Shown here: positions 1-8,353 of the stretch, in pieces
Numbering within the stretch: the first letter of the stretch is position 1
How the letters are laid out: every line of letters starts with the position of its first letter
From: an uncultured Olsenella sp.
GTDB lineage: Bacteria > Actinomycetota > Coriobacteriia > Coriobacteriales > Atopobiaceae
DNA length: 13,856 nucleotides
NCBI GenBank assembly: GCA_947253595.1
Contig: CAMXZR010000038.1
Span: 1 to 13,856, forward strand
Reading direction: 5' to 3'
Translations under genes and position numbers: made by a program
Notes under the pieces: model-generated
The model's database searches: none
Seen by the model: the letters and a program-made list of their open reading frames with translations, nothing else
Told to the model about the DNA's origin: nothing

Positions 1-1
1 T

Positions 2-505
2 AGCGCCGAGTACCTCACCATGGCGGCCCACAAGACCGGCTTCTACTCTGCGGCAATCCCGCTTGCCGTGGGTGCCCTCTGCGGCGATGCCAGTCCCGAG
101 CAGGTCGAGGACCTCTCCGCCTTCGGCATGGCCGCGGGGCTCGCCTTCCAGCTGCAAGATGACCTTCTCAACCTGGTGGGGGATGCCTCGGCTCAGGGCA
201 AGGACTTCCGAAGCGACATCACCGAGGGCAAGCGCACCCTTGTGGTCTGCCATGCCCTCGAGCACCTGGATGCGGATGCCCGGGAGGAGCTTGTCTCGAT
301 ACTCTCGGCGCACAGCAGCGACGAGGCCCCGCTCGCCCGAGCCACCGAGCTCATGGAGGACGCCGGCTCTATAGACTTTGCACGAGGCTACGCCCAGAGC
401 CTGGCGAGCGACGCCAAGGAGCGACTGGACGGGGCAGATGTCACGGAGGGGTCACGCGAGCTGCTCCTCTCCATGACCGACTACTTCATTGGCAGAAGCA
501 GCTAG
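2..505 (+). CDS. Polyprenyl diphosphate synthase, C-terminal part (gene enters from the left edge)
   Basis: About 167 residues of the C-terminal half of a trans-isoprenyl diphosphate synthase, which condenses isopentenyl diphosphate onto an allylic diphosphate in the cytoplasm. The open frame runs to the left edge of the window (residues SAEYLTMAAHKTG precede the first in-frame ATG at 20), so the true start lies outside. Visible family marks are the KTG stretch, the second aspartate-rich motif FQLQDDLLN (DDLLN, about nt 146-172) and the basic DITEGKRTL segment that binds diphosphate. The first DDxxD motif must lie upstream of the window. The last motif residue is Asn rather than Asp, as in some geranylgeranyl diphosphate synthases. 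Chain length cannot be decided here. A quinone side chain, carotenoid or cell-wall lipid precursor are all possible. The next gene starts 28 nt after the stop on the same strand, so co-transcription is likely. Confidence 0.87.
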   Translation, partial: SAEYLTMAAHKTGFYSAAIPLAVGALCGDASPEQVEDLSAFGMAAGLAFQLQDDLLNLVGDASAQGKDFRSDITEGKRTLVVCHALEHLDADAREELVSILSAHSSDEAPLARATELMEDAGSIDFARGYAQSLASDAKERLDGADVTEGSRELLLSMTDYFIGRSS

Positions 506-533
506 CGCTGCCATAAGAACGCTGGGGGAGCAG

Positions 534-1445
534 ATGGACCCAATCAGAGAGGGCGCGAGCGGCGCCGCAGTGGAAGACATCCAGGAGCGCCTGGGCAGGC
601 TGGGCTACGAGGTGGACGCGGCCGAGCTCGCCGACCACGCCTTCGGTCCCACCACCTCGACCGCGGTCGCCAGGTTCAGGCTCGACCACCAGCTGCCTCT
701 GGGCGGCGAGGTCGACTCCGCGACCTGGGCAGCCCTCGTGGATGCCGGCTACTCCATGGGCGACCGCACCCTCTACCTCCGCCTACCCAACTTCCATGGC
801 AACGACGTGCTGTCCCTGCAGCACTGCCTCAACATCCTGGGCTTCTCCTGCGGCGAGCCCGACGGCTGCTTTGGCGTCTACACCGAGAGCGCGGTGAAGC
901 AGTTCCAGGAGAGCCAAGGCATGCTGGCCGACGGCATGGCCTTCCAGGACACCTTCGACGCCATCGAGCGCCTGCATCACGTATGGGGTGGCAAGCCCGC
1001 CTCGGGCCCGCACCCCATGGGCGGCATGGGCTTCGCCCGGGCGGCCGGGGTGCTCGAGAGCACGCAGCTCTCCATCACCGCAGAGGACCCCATCAGCCGC
1101 AACGTCGCAGGCCGCATCTGGAACCTGGCCAGCGCCACGAGCGAGAGGAGCGGGCTCGACCTGGTCGAGAGTCCCCTCGCCGCGCGCGAGGGTGACCGCG
1201 CGGTGCTGGTCCTGGCCTCGTCTCCCCTGCCCGAGGGCAGCAAGATGGCCAACCTCTCCACCGACGACGTCGACACCCTGCCCCAGCGCCTACGCACCAC
1301 CTGCGAGAGCTCCCGCGAGGAGGTCCCCGTGGTGCGGCTGGAGCTCCCCCTGGGCCTCGACTACGACGGCACCTTCACCACGGGAGACGCACAGACCTTC
1401 GCGGTCATGCTCCTCGACGCCATCTGTGCCGCCTTCGACCTGTAG
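534..1445 (+). CDS. Peptidoglycan-binding protein with two PGB repeats and a degenerate amidase-like C-terminus
   Basis: A 303-residue protein from the ATG at 534. That start is preceded by GGGGGAG (524-530) and begins with MDPIREGASG, a natural beginning for a PG_binding_1 domain. A TTG at 489 would add 15 residues and overlap the preceding gene, so it is less likely. Residues about 1-70 and 76-148 are two peptidoglycan-binding repeats (patterns VEDIQERLGRLGY...TAVARFR and VLSLQHCLNILGF...SAVKQFQ). A linker about 150-172 follows, rich in Gly and Pro. The rest (about 173-303) resembles the outline of an Amidase_3 fold, as in mycobacterial CwlM, but no DPGHGG-type zinc histidine, catalytic Glu or SIHAN motif can be seen. 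There is no signal peptide or membrane segment, which is odd for a wall-binding protein and again recalls the cytoplasmic CwlM. A role as a non-catalytic regulator of wall synthesis is inference. The two PG-binding repeats are secure. Confidence 0.78.
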   Translation: MDPIREGASGAAVEDIQERLGRLGYEVDAAELADHAFGPTTSTAVARFRLDHQLPLGGEVDSATWAALVDAGYSMGDRTLYLRLPNFHGNDVLSLQHCLNILGFSCGEPDGCFGVYTESAVKQFQESQGMLADGMAFQDTFDAIERLHHVWGGKPASGPHPMGGMGFARAAGVLESTQLSITAEDPISRNVAGRIWNLASATSERSGLDLVESPLAAREGDRAVLVLASSPLPEGSKMANLSTDDVDTLPQRLRTTCESSREEVPVVRLELPLGLDYDGTFTTGDAQTFAVMLLDAICAAFDL

Positions 1446-1458
1446 GCCGTCTTTCGAT

Positions 1459-2481
1459 TCAGTCCCACACGGGACAGGTCAGCACGAAGGCCTTGGTGAG
1501 GCTTCCGTAGGGCTGCTCCAGGCGGATGGCGAACCCATGCAGCTCCACGATGCGCCTGACGATGTAGAGCCCCAGGCCACTCCCCTCGCCACAGCGCGCC
1601 TCGTCCCCCCGCGAGAAGGGCTCGAAGAGGCGGTCGACGTCGCCCTCCATGGGAAGACCGGTGTCTCCCACGACGACCTCGGCCACGCCGGCGCGCCGCA
1701 CGAGGCCCACGCGGATGGTCGTCCCCGCCGGGCAATGCCTCACGGCATTGGCCATCAGGTTGGCCACGACCCTGCCCAGCTGCACGTCATCTGCCAGGAC
1801 TTCCAGTGGCCGCTCGCTCACGTCCACCTCGAGGGTCATACCCGCCGCCTCGGCGTCCGTATAGGCCGCAGCGGCCTCCCTCAGCACGAGCTGGGGCAGA
1901 TCGCAGGGCTTTGGCTTGAGCCGGAACCCATCGCTCTCGAGCCGCGTGAAGTCGAAGAGGGCATCGGTGAGCCTTCCCAGGCGCTCCGCCTTGGTACGGA
2001 TGGAGGCGAGGTAGCGCATCTGGTCGGCCGCGTCGTCGACCAGGCCGTCTCCCAGCGCCTGGGAGAGCGAGAGGATGCTCATCACCGGCGTCCTGAGGTC
2101 ATGCGCCATGTCGGTCACCAGGAGGTTCCTCCTGGCATAGAGACGCTCGCGCTCCCGGTCGCGCTCCTCCTGGGCCTGGGCCACCCTGTGCTCCACCATC
2201 CGGGCGAAGAGCACGGCGCCCACCGCAAGTGGCAGGACGAGCAGCGCCATCCCGAACGTCAGGATCCCCAGGCCATGCAGGGTCTCCGGGACGTCCGCGA
2301 GCCCGCTGGGCACGAGCCGCCCCAGTGCCAGGGGCAGCAATGTCCCAAGGGCGAGGGGTTGCAGCAGCGCCTCCATGGCTGCGACGAGAACGGCCACCAG
2401 GAGGAAGCGACGGACCAGGAACGCATCCAGGCGACCCAGGCCCTCGACCTCGCGACGCTCGCCACCCTCGCCCTGGACCAT
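1459..2481 (-). CDS. Two-component sensor histidine kinase
   Basis: A 340-residue membrane histidine kinase that should autophosphorylate on His127 and pass the phosphate to the response regulator encoded just upstream. Two hydrophobic segments (about 26-54 and 70-93) are joined by a very short outer loop, so there is no room for a folded sensor domain. A charged helix (about 94-118) leads to the HisKA box MAHDLRTP (125-132). The ATPase domain shows the N box (Asn241/Asn245 in NLMANAV), the G1 box DTG (273-275), the F box LFEPF (285-289) and the G2 box GEGSGLGL (298-305). The ATG at 2481 was chosen because it lies 8 nt after the regulator stop; the frame stays open upstream only as an overlap of the regulator gene. 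Translational coupling with the regulator is likely. It ends 13 nt from the convergent peptidoglycan-binding gene. The stimulus is unknown. Confidence 0.93.
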   Translation of the reverse strand: MVQGEGGERREVEGLGRLDAFLVRRFLLVAVLVAAMEALLQPLALGTLLPLALGRLVPSGLADVPETLHGLGILTFGMALLVLPLAVGAVLFARMVEHRVAQAQEERDRERERLYARRNLLVTDMAHDLRTPVMSILSLSQALGDGLVDDAADQMRYLASIRTKAERLGRLTDALFDFTRLESDGFRLKPKPCDLPQLVLREAAAAYTDAEAAGMTLEVDVSERPLEVLADDVQLGRVVANLMANAVRHCPAGTTIRVGLVRRAGVAEVVVGDTGLPMEGDVDRLFEPFSRGDEARCGEGSGLGLYIVRRIVELHGFAIRLEQPYGSLTKAFVLTCPVWD

Positions 2482-2489
2482 GACGCCCC

Positions 2490-3227
2490 CTATCCCTCGA
2501 GCCTGTAGCCCAGGCCACGCACCGTGCTGATGTAGGCACCCGAGTCGTCCGACAGCTTGGAGCGCAGCTTGCTGATGCAGACCATCACGTTGTTCTCGGC
2601 CGCAAGGTAGCGCTCCTCCCACCCGGCCTCGTAGATCTGTCGCTTGGTGAAGACCCTGCCAGGGCGGGACATCATGAGCTCCATTATCCGGTACTCGACC
2701 GGCGTGAGCTCGACCGGCTCCCCCGCCCTGGTGAGCCGACAGGCGTCGAGGTCCAACTCCAGGTCGCGAACCACCAGCCTCGACGAGGCGGGCAGGCCCG
2801 ACGTCACCTGAACGGCCCCTCCGCCCGAGGGCAGCGGCCGGGCATCGATGTCGTAGACGCGGCGCATGAGCGAATTGACCCGTGCCACGGCCTCGAGCGG
2901 GTTGAAGGGCTTCACCAGGTAGTCGTCGGCACCCAGGTCGAGGCCGATGACCTTCTCGGCATCCTGGCCCTTGGCAGAGATGAACACCACGGGCGTGGGA
3001 CGCTCCGCACGCAGCCGACGCAGCACCTCGTAGCCATCGAGCTGCGGCATCATAATGTCCAGGAGGCAGATGTCGACGGGCTCCTCGCGCAGGAGGCGCA
3101 ACGCCTCCCTGCCATCGGCCGCCTCGGCGACGCGGTAGCCCGCATTCTGGAGGTAGAGTCGCAGCACCTCGCGAATCTCGTCTTCGTCGTCGGCGACGAG
3201 GACCGTATGGCGTCCGTCCCCTGCCAT
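2490..3227 (-). CDS. OmpR/PhoB-family response regulator
   Basis: A 245-residue DNA-binding response regulator and cytoplasmic partner of the adjacent kinase. The receiver domain (about 8-120) has the acidic pair Asp13/Asp14, phospho-acceptor Asp57 in LLDIMMP, Ser84 and Lys106 in the VKPF motif. A linker of about 25 residues with a GGG stretch leads to the winged-helix effector domain (about 148-245), with ELTPVEYRIMELMM, the recognition-helix region NNVMVCISKLRSKL and the final wing STVRGLGYRLEG. The ATG at 3227 is preferred over a TTG at 3242, because the ribosome-binding sequence AGGGGAG lies between them, 5 nt before the ATG. It is followed after 8 nt by the kinase gene and preceded by the DUF975 gene 76 nt upstream, with a strong hairpin in between. 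Target genes cannot be told from the sequence. Confidence 0.94.
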   Translation of the reverse strand: MAGDGRHTVLVADDEDEIREVLRLYLQNAGYRVAEAADGREALRLLREEPVDICLLDIMMPQLDGYEVLRRLRAERPTPVVFISAKGQDAEKVIGLDLGADDYLVKPFNPLEAVARVNSLMRRVYDIDARPLPSGGGAVQVTSGLPASSRLVVRDLELDLDACRLTRAGEPVELTPVEYRIMELMMSRPGRVFTKRQIYEAGWEERYLAAENNVMVCISKLRSKLSDDSGAYISTVRGLGYRLEG

Positions 3228-3247
3228 CCCGACTCCCCTCAAGTATG

Positions 3248-3272
3248 CCGCCCGGACGACTGGTCCGGGCGG
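3248..3272 (-). terminator. GC-rich stem-loop between DUF975 gene and response regulator
   Basis: A perfect 10-bp inverted repeat (CCGCCCGGAC at 3248-3257, GTCCGGGCGG at 3263-3272) with a 5-nt loop. It lies after the DUF975 stop and only 9 nt before the regulator ribosome-binding site on the minus strand. The RNA after the stem is CAUACUUGAGG and has no U run, so a classical intrinsic terminator is not well supported. Attenuation, transcript processing or a protein-binding dyad are alternatives. Confidence 0.5.
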
Positions 3273-3303
3273 ACTCGCTCATACGATGTTAGCGCTTGGC
3301 GGG

Positions 3304-4272
3304 CTAGCCCCGCAGGGTCCCGGCCCCCTCGGGCGCGACGGGCGCTGGCTGGTCGGATGCCACCGGCAGCACGCGAGAGTCGCTGCCGTAGCGCAGCGCC
3401 TCGTAGAGGGCGGCGTAGGTCATCTGCCTGTAGGGCGCCACGTAGAAGACGTCCAGCAGGCCCAGGGTCGCAAGGGAGAGCAGGCTCCAGCCGATGAACG
3501 AGAGGTCGAGCACGAAGGCCCTCCACTTGTTGCCATCCATGAGGGCCTTGCTCTGGGCGAAGGCCTCCCCACGGGTCATGTTGGGGTCGTCGGCGAGGAG
3601 GTATGGGATCATGCGGTACTCGTAGCTCTTGACGATGCCGGGAACCACGAGGAGGAGGCACCACAGGCCGGTGTAGAGCTCGCGGAAGAAGAGGGTCTTC
3701 ACGTTCTCGGCGTAGTTGCGGTCGAAGCCCCTGCCACACTCGCCCATCTCTGCACGCTGGTTGAGGTTCCTCAGGAAGAAGCGGGACGTGCCCACCAGCA
3801 GGGGCTGCACGACCAGGATGTCCAGGGCGATCATGGCCACCACCAGCAGCAGCACGGCGAGGCAGAGCAAGAGCACCAGGGGCAGGGCCATCGCCGCCAT
3901 CCATGCGGAGCCAGGCTCCTCCACCGCGTCCTGGCGCCCGGCCGCCGGGGTGGAGGCGTCGTCGGCACTTCCGGCAGCGGCCGACGCCGGACTCTCGCTC
4001 GCGGCGGCACCCTTGCCCGCCTCAGGCCCACGCTCTGCCTCGTTCTCGACCTCGGTCCGCTCCGCCGACTCGTGATGCTGCCCGGAGTTCATGCTGACGG
4101 GCACCATCGCCGCAATTGTAGATAAGCCGTTCGCCACCGAACCGAACGTGCCAGCTCCCCCGAAGCCGCCGCCGATCACGAAGGTGGTCACGAGCGCCAC
4201 CAGGACGGTCTTCCAATAGTTGGCCCTGAGGCCGGCCTTGCCCTTCTCCTTGAGCTCCCTGCGCTCCCACAT
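3304..4272 (-). CDS. DUF975 family integral membrane protein
   Basis: A 322-residue membrane protein of the DUF975 family, whose function is not known. The typical N-terminus WERRELKEKGKAGLRANYW leads into a first membrane segment (about 21-58). A hydrophobic segment at about 126-160 follows, then the FFRELYTGLWCLLLVVPGIVKS region (about 195-215), the family signature MTRGEAFAQSKALMDGNKWRAF (232-253) and a last hydrophobic stretch (about 254-280) ending in FYVAPYRQMTYAALYEALR. Residues about 60-122 are an insertion rich in Ala, Glu, Ser and Gly that breaks the usual spacing between the first two membrane segments. The start at 4272 has an excellent site, AAGGAG, 5-6 nt before the ATG. It reads toward the two-component genes and could be part of their operon, although a hairpin separates them. 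Envelope-related function is only a guess from this context. Confidence 0.88.
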   Translation of the reverse strand: MWERRELKEKGKAGLRANYWKTVLVALVTTFVIGGGFGGAGTFGSVANGLSTIAAMVPVSMNSGQHHESAERTEVENEAERGPEAGKGAAASESPASAAAGSADDASTPAAGRQDAVEEPGSAWMAAMALPLVLLLCLAVLLLVVAMIALDILVVQPLLVGTSRFFLRNLNQRAEMGECGRGFDRNYAENVKTLFFRELYTGLWCLLLVVPGIVKSYEYRMIPYLLADDPNMTRGEAFAQSKALMDGNKWRAFVLDLSFIGWSLLSLATLGLLDVFYVAPYRQMTYAALYEALRYGSDSRVLPVASDQPAPVAPEGAGTLRG

Positions 4273-4305
4273 GGCGTCTCCTTAGACGAAGTCCCTTGAT
4301 TGCAT

Positions 4306-4318
4306 GCCCATGATGGGC
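4306..4318. promoter_or_regulatory. 13-bp palindrome upstream of DUF975 gene
   Basis: GCCCATGATGGGC forms 6-bp perfect arms around one central base, 34 nt before the DUF975 start codon and within its presumed leader. Its place suits a repressor operator or a small leader hairpin. No protein can be assigned. Confidence 0.3.
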
Positions 4319-4478
4319 CACGACCCTGAGGGAAACGTGAGCCGAACCATAACGTTGCCTTAAAGCAGGAAGGAACCGAGTGGACCATCCTGCATTCCGC
4401 CACGCTTTTCTCCCAAATCAGGCGTGGATCCGTGGCAAACGACAAGACGAGAGGGGCACATCGTCCCTCGCCGCCAGG
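4319..4478. other. Non-coding stretch upstream of DUF975, locally AT-richer, with a small inverted repeat
   Basis: I see no gene with a credible start in this stretch. The part at about 4340-4440 has a lower GC content than its surroundings, which fits a promoter region for the DUF975 gene on the minus strand. The best -10 candidate there is TATGGT read on the minus strand (about 4345-4350), and it lacks a convincing -35. CCACGC and GCGTGG form 6-bp arms around a 16-nt spacer at about 4400-4427. A rightward function is not evident. Confidence 0.3.
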
Positions 4479-4610
4479 CACTGCCAGACCGTAGCATGCC
4501 GACCGAACCATCGGCCGCCACCAGGGTCGCAGCCCACTGCCAGGTCGTGACATGCTGGCAGCGCCATCAACCGCCACCAGAGCCGTCGGCCACCGCCAGA
4601 ACCTGGCGGC
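4479..4610. repeat. Degenerate 56-bp tandem repeat (two full units and one partial)
   Basis: Units begin at CACTGCCAG (4479), CACTGCCAG (4535) and CACCGCCAG (4591), an exact period of 56 nt. Units 1 and 2 match at about 35 of the first 46 positions with no gap, and both contain CCGCCACCAG about 36 nt after their first base. Inside are short inverted repeats: CTGCCAG/CTGGCAG (4537-4543 and 4555-4561) and CCGCCAG/CTGGCGG (4593-4599 and 4603-4609). The last one sits directly after the malQ stop codon and might help end that transcript, though no U run follows. The repeat is not coding on either strand in any convincing frame. Confidence 0.6.
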
Positions 4611-6119
4611 CTACTGCGGCAGAGGCGGGTCCCCCGCGCCGGGAACGCGACAGTAGGTGCGGGTGAGCTCCAGGAGCCGCCCCTCCAGCTCCTGTGTCAG
4701 GGCCCCCTCGCGCATGCGCCAGCACCAGTTGCCCCCCAAGGTCGACGGTACGTTGATGCGGGCCTCGTTGCCCAGGTCAAGGAGGTCCTGCATGGCATAG
4801 ATGCAGGTGTCGCTCACAGATGCGGCGATGCTGCGGTTCATCGCCGCAGATAGGGGCTCGTCCGGCATCTGGCGCAGGTAGCGTCGCGCCTGGGCGAGCT
4901 GCTCGGCACTCGCCGCGTCCTCCGCCCAGCCACGCGCGGTCATGTTGTCGTGCGTCCCCACGTAGGCCACCGTGTTGCCCGTGTAGTGGTGCGGCAGGTA
5001 GTAGGAGTCGTTCCAGCCGTCGAAGCCAAACTGCAGGATCTTCATGCCGGGATATCCCGTGGCGTCACGCAGCGCCAGGACCTCCGGCGTCAGGAAGCCC
5101 AGGTCCTCGGCGATGATGGGAAGCTCTCCCAGCTCCTGCCTGACGCGCTCGAAGAGGCCCATCCCCGGCCCCTTGTGCCAGGAGCCCTCGGCCGAGCTCG
5201 CCGCCCCGAAGGGTACGCCCCAGTACGACTCGAAGCCCCGGAAGTGATCGATCCTCAGCAGGTCGTAGAGCTTGAGGCTCGACCTGAGACGTCCCACCCA
5301 CCACGAGAAGCCTTCCTCCCGCATGAGCTCCCAGTCGTAGATGGGGTTACCCCAGTACTGCCCGGTGGACGAGAACTGGTCGGGCGGCGTCCCCGCCACC
5401 AGCGCGGGTGCGCCCGACTCGTCCGTCACGAAGAGGCTTGGGGTCGACCACATCTCGACCGAGTCGCGCGAGACGTAGATGGGGATGTCCCCTATGATGC
5501 GCACGCCGCGCCCGTTGGCGTATCCCTTGAGGCGGGACCACTGGTCAAAGAAGAGGTACTGGGTCATCTGGTGGTAGAGGTAGCGCTCGCGACGATTGCC
5601 GCAGAGCGCGTCGACCTCAGGACCGGGACTGCGGAACTCCCCCGGCCACTCCCAGAAGGGACCGAGGCCGAACTCCTCCTTGCAGACCATGAACTGGCAG
5701 TAGGGCGCAAGCCAGGGCTCGCTCGCGTGGACGAAGGCATCCAGTTCTGCAGGCGGGGTGGCCAGGAAGCGGAGCAGCGCGCGCTCGAGCAGAGTGCGAC
5801 GGCCACGGAAGACGGCGGCATAGTCTATGCGACAGGGATCGCCGCCGCAGTCGAGCCCCTCGAGGTCCCCGGCCTCGAGCCAACCTCGCTCCACGAGCCC
5901 CTCCACGTCAATGAAGTTGGGATTTCCCGCATGCGCCGAGAACGACTGGTAGGGAGAGTCCCCATAGCTCGTGGTGGTCAGGGGGAGCAGCTGCCAGTAG
6001 CGCTGGCGACTGCGGGCGAGAAAGTCCACGAATCCCCTCGCCGCACGCCCGAAGCCGCCGATGCCCCCCGGCCCGGGCAGGGAGAACACCGGCAGCAGGA
6101 CTCCACTCGCACGCTCCAT
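4611..6119 (-). CDS. malQ: 4-alpha-glucanotransferase (amylomaltase, GH77)
   Basis: A 502-residue cytoplasmic amylomaltase that moves glucan segments between maltodextrins and releases glucose, so that imported maltose and malto-oligosaccharides can be used. The length is normal for bacterial GH77 enzymes. The N-terminal block has LLPLTTTSYGDSPYQSFSAHAGNPNF (45-69). The catalytic residues are visible: nucleophile Asp291 in LLRIDHFRG, acid/base Glu338 in IIAEDLGF and transition-state Asp391 in YVGTHDN. They are spaced almost as in the Thermus enzyme. QYWGNPIYDW (254-263) is the conserved substrate loop. The ATG at 6119 has AGAGGAG 7 nt upstream. It follows the ABC ATPase gene after 136 nt, across a terminator-like hairpin, so it may be expressed partly by read-through and partly from an unseen promoter of its own. 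Confidence 0.96.
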   Translation of the reverse strand: MERASGVLLPVFSLPGPGGIGGFGRAARGFVDFLARSRQRYWQLLPLTTTSYGDSPYQSFSAHAGNPNFIDVEGLVERGWLEAGDLEGLDCGGDPCRIDYAAVFRGRRTLLERALLRFLATPPAELDAFVHASEPWLAPYCQFMVCKEEFGLGPFWEWPGEFRSPGPEVDALCGNRRERYLYHQMTQYLFFDQWSRLKGYANGRGVRIIGDIPIYVSRDSVEMWSTPSLFVTDESGAPALVAGTPPDQFSSTGQYWGNPIYDWELMREEGFSWWVGRLRSSLKLYDLLRIDHFRGFESYWGVPFGAASSAEGSWHKGPGMGLFERVRQELGELPIIAEDLGFLTPEVLALRDATGYPGMKILQFGFDGWNDSYYLPHHYTGNTVAYVGTHDNMTARGWAEDAASAEQLAQARRYLRQMPDEPLSAAMNRSIAASVSDTCIYAMQDLLDLGNEARINVPSTLGGNWCWRMREGALTQELEGRLLELTRTYCRVPGAGDPPLPQ

Positions 6120-6196
6120 GTCGCAGCTCCTCTCGCCGCCACGACGCCCACGACCGTGGGATCCGGGCGACAGCGTCGTGTCTTTCCCAAAACTAT

Positions 6197-6226
6197 GGCC
6201 CCGGCCCGGACAGGCAGGCCGGGGCC
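6197..6226 (-). terminator. Terminator-like stem-loop after the ABC ATPase gene
   Basis: A perfect 10-bp GC stem (GGCCCCGGCC at 6197-6206, GGCCGGGGCC at 6217-6226) with a 10-nt loop, 29 nt after the ATPase stop on the minus strand. In the minus-strand RNA the stem is followed by AUAGUUUUGGG, a short and offset U run. Partial termination before malQ is the likeliest role. Confidence 0.55.
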
Positions 6227-6255
6227 CTCGCACCGGGCCGCAGAGAGAGTTGCGG

Positions 6256-7455
<1,200 letters not shown>

Positions 7456-7476
7456 CTTCCTTGCCTTTCATGCCCT

Positions 7477-7496
7477 GCGTCCGGGAGGGCGGACGC
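7477..7496 (-). other. Short stem-loop between MalG-type permease and ATPase genes
   Basis: GCGTCCG (7477-7483) and CGGACGC (7490-7496) form a 7-bp stem with a 6-nt loop in the 58-nt gap before the ATPase start codon. No U run follows. It may affect transcript stability or processing. Confidence 0.35.
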
Positions 7497-7513
7497 CCGT
7501 GGTAGTTGCGTGA

Positions 7514-8353
7514 CTAGCCCTTGACCGCACCCGAGACCACGCCGCTGATGATGTAGCGCTGGCAGACCAGGTACACCACGACGATGGGGACGATGACCAT
7601 CATGATGCAGGCCATCATGGGACCCAGCTCCACGTGGCCGTAGCCACCGCGGAAGTACTGGATGAGGATGGGGATGGTCTTGTACTTGGTGCTGTCCAGG
7701 ACCAGGTAGGGCAGGAGGTAGTCGTTCCACACCCACATGGTCTCGAGGATGCCGACCGAGATGTAGGTGGGCTTCATGATGGGGAGCACCACGTGAAAGA
7801 AGGTCTGCACGGGGTTGCAGCCGTCGATCGTGGCCGCCTCCTCGATCTCGAGCGGGATGGTCTTCACGAAGCCCGCGAACATGAAGACCGCGAGTCCCGC
7901 ACCGAAGCCCAGGTAGATGAAGCAGATGTTGAAGGGCGTGTTGAGGCCCATGGAGTCCGCCACGTTGGAGAGGGTAAACATGAGCATCTGGAAGGGCACG
8001 ACCATCGAGAAGACGAAGAGGTAGTACAGGCCCTTGCAGAGGCGGTTGTTCACGCGCACCACGTACCAGGCGCACATGGAGCAGCACACCAGGATGAGCG
8101 CCACCGAGGTGACGGTTATGACCAGCGAGTAGGCGAAGGCCGACGCGAAGCCCTGCTTCGAGAGGGCGCTCACGTAGTTGGCAAGCCCGGCCGCGTTCTG
8201 TGGGCCCACCAGCTCGAAGGCGGTGTTGGTGCCTATGCTCGACTCGCTCTTGAGCGAGTTCATGAGGATCATGAACATGGGGTAGACCCAGGCGAGGCTC
8301 AGCACGGTGAAGAGGACCGAGAGCACCCGGTTGATGGTTTTCTCCCTTTGCAT
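7514..8353 (-). CDS. Carbohydrate ABC transporter permease, MalG type
   Basis: A 279-residue inner-membrane permease, one half of the sugar channel. Six hydrophobic segments can be followed (about 11-33, 72-100, 107-128, 141-163, 195-215 and 240-265). The cytoplasmic EAA loop that docks on the ATPase is IEEAATIDGCNPVQTFFHVV (170-189), followed by LPIMKP. The C-terminus QRYIISGVVSGAVKG is typical for MalG-like proteins. The ATG at 8353 shares its A with the stop codon of the preceding permease (TGATG), so the two are very likely translationally coupled and made in equal amounts. Substrate specificity is set mainly by the binding protein and is not known. Confidence 0.94.
   Translation of the reverse strand: MQREKTINRVLSVLFTVLSLAWVYPMFMILMNSLKSESSIGTNTAFELVGPQNAAGLANYVSALSKQGFASAFAYSLVITVTSVALILVCCSMCAWYVVRVNNRLCKGLYYLFVFSMVVPFQMLMFTLSNVADSMGLNTPFNICFIYLGFGAGLAVFMFAGFVKTIPLEIEEAATIDGCNPVQTFFHVVLPIMKPTYISVGILETMWVWNDYLLPYLVLDSTKYKTIPILIQYFRGGYGHVELGPMMACIMMVIVPIVVVYLVCQRYIISGVVSGAVKG

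Noticed and set aside
489..533. TTG start at 489 for the peptidoglycan-binding protein
   Set aside because: It overlaps the upstream gene and adds residues that do not belong to the domain; the ATG at 534 has a GGGGGAG site.
1446..1458. Bidirectional terminator between the convergent stops
   Set aside because: The gap is only 13 nt and shows no inverted repeat.
988..2508. A 506-codon + strand frame across the peptidoglycan-binding gene and the histidine kinase gene
   Set aside because: It is antisense to a clear kinase, and its product is rich in Arg, Pro, His and Gly without any domain. Long open frames on the wrong strand are expected at this GC content.
2490..3242. TTG start at 3242 for the response regulator
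   Set aside because: The strong ribosome-binding sequence would then lie inside the coding region; the ATG at 3227 fits it.
4188..4577. A 129-codon minus-strand frame in the gap upstream of DUF975
   Set aside because: It overlaps the DUF975 start in another frame, has no good start site and no recognisable domain. The leader explanation fits better.
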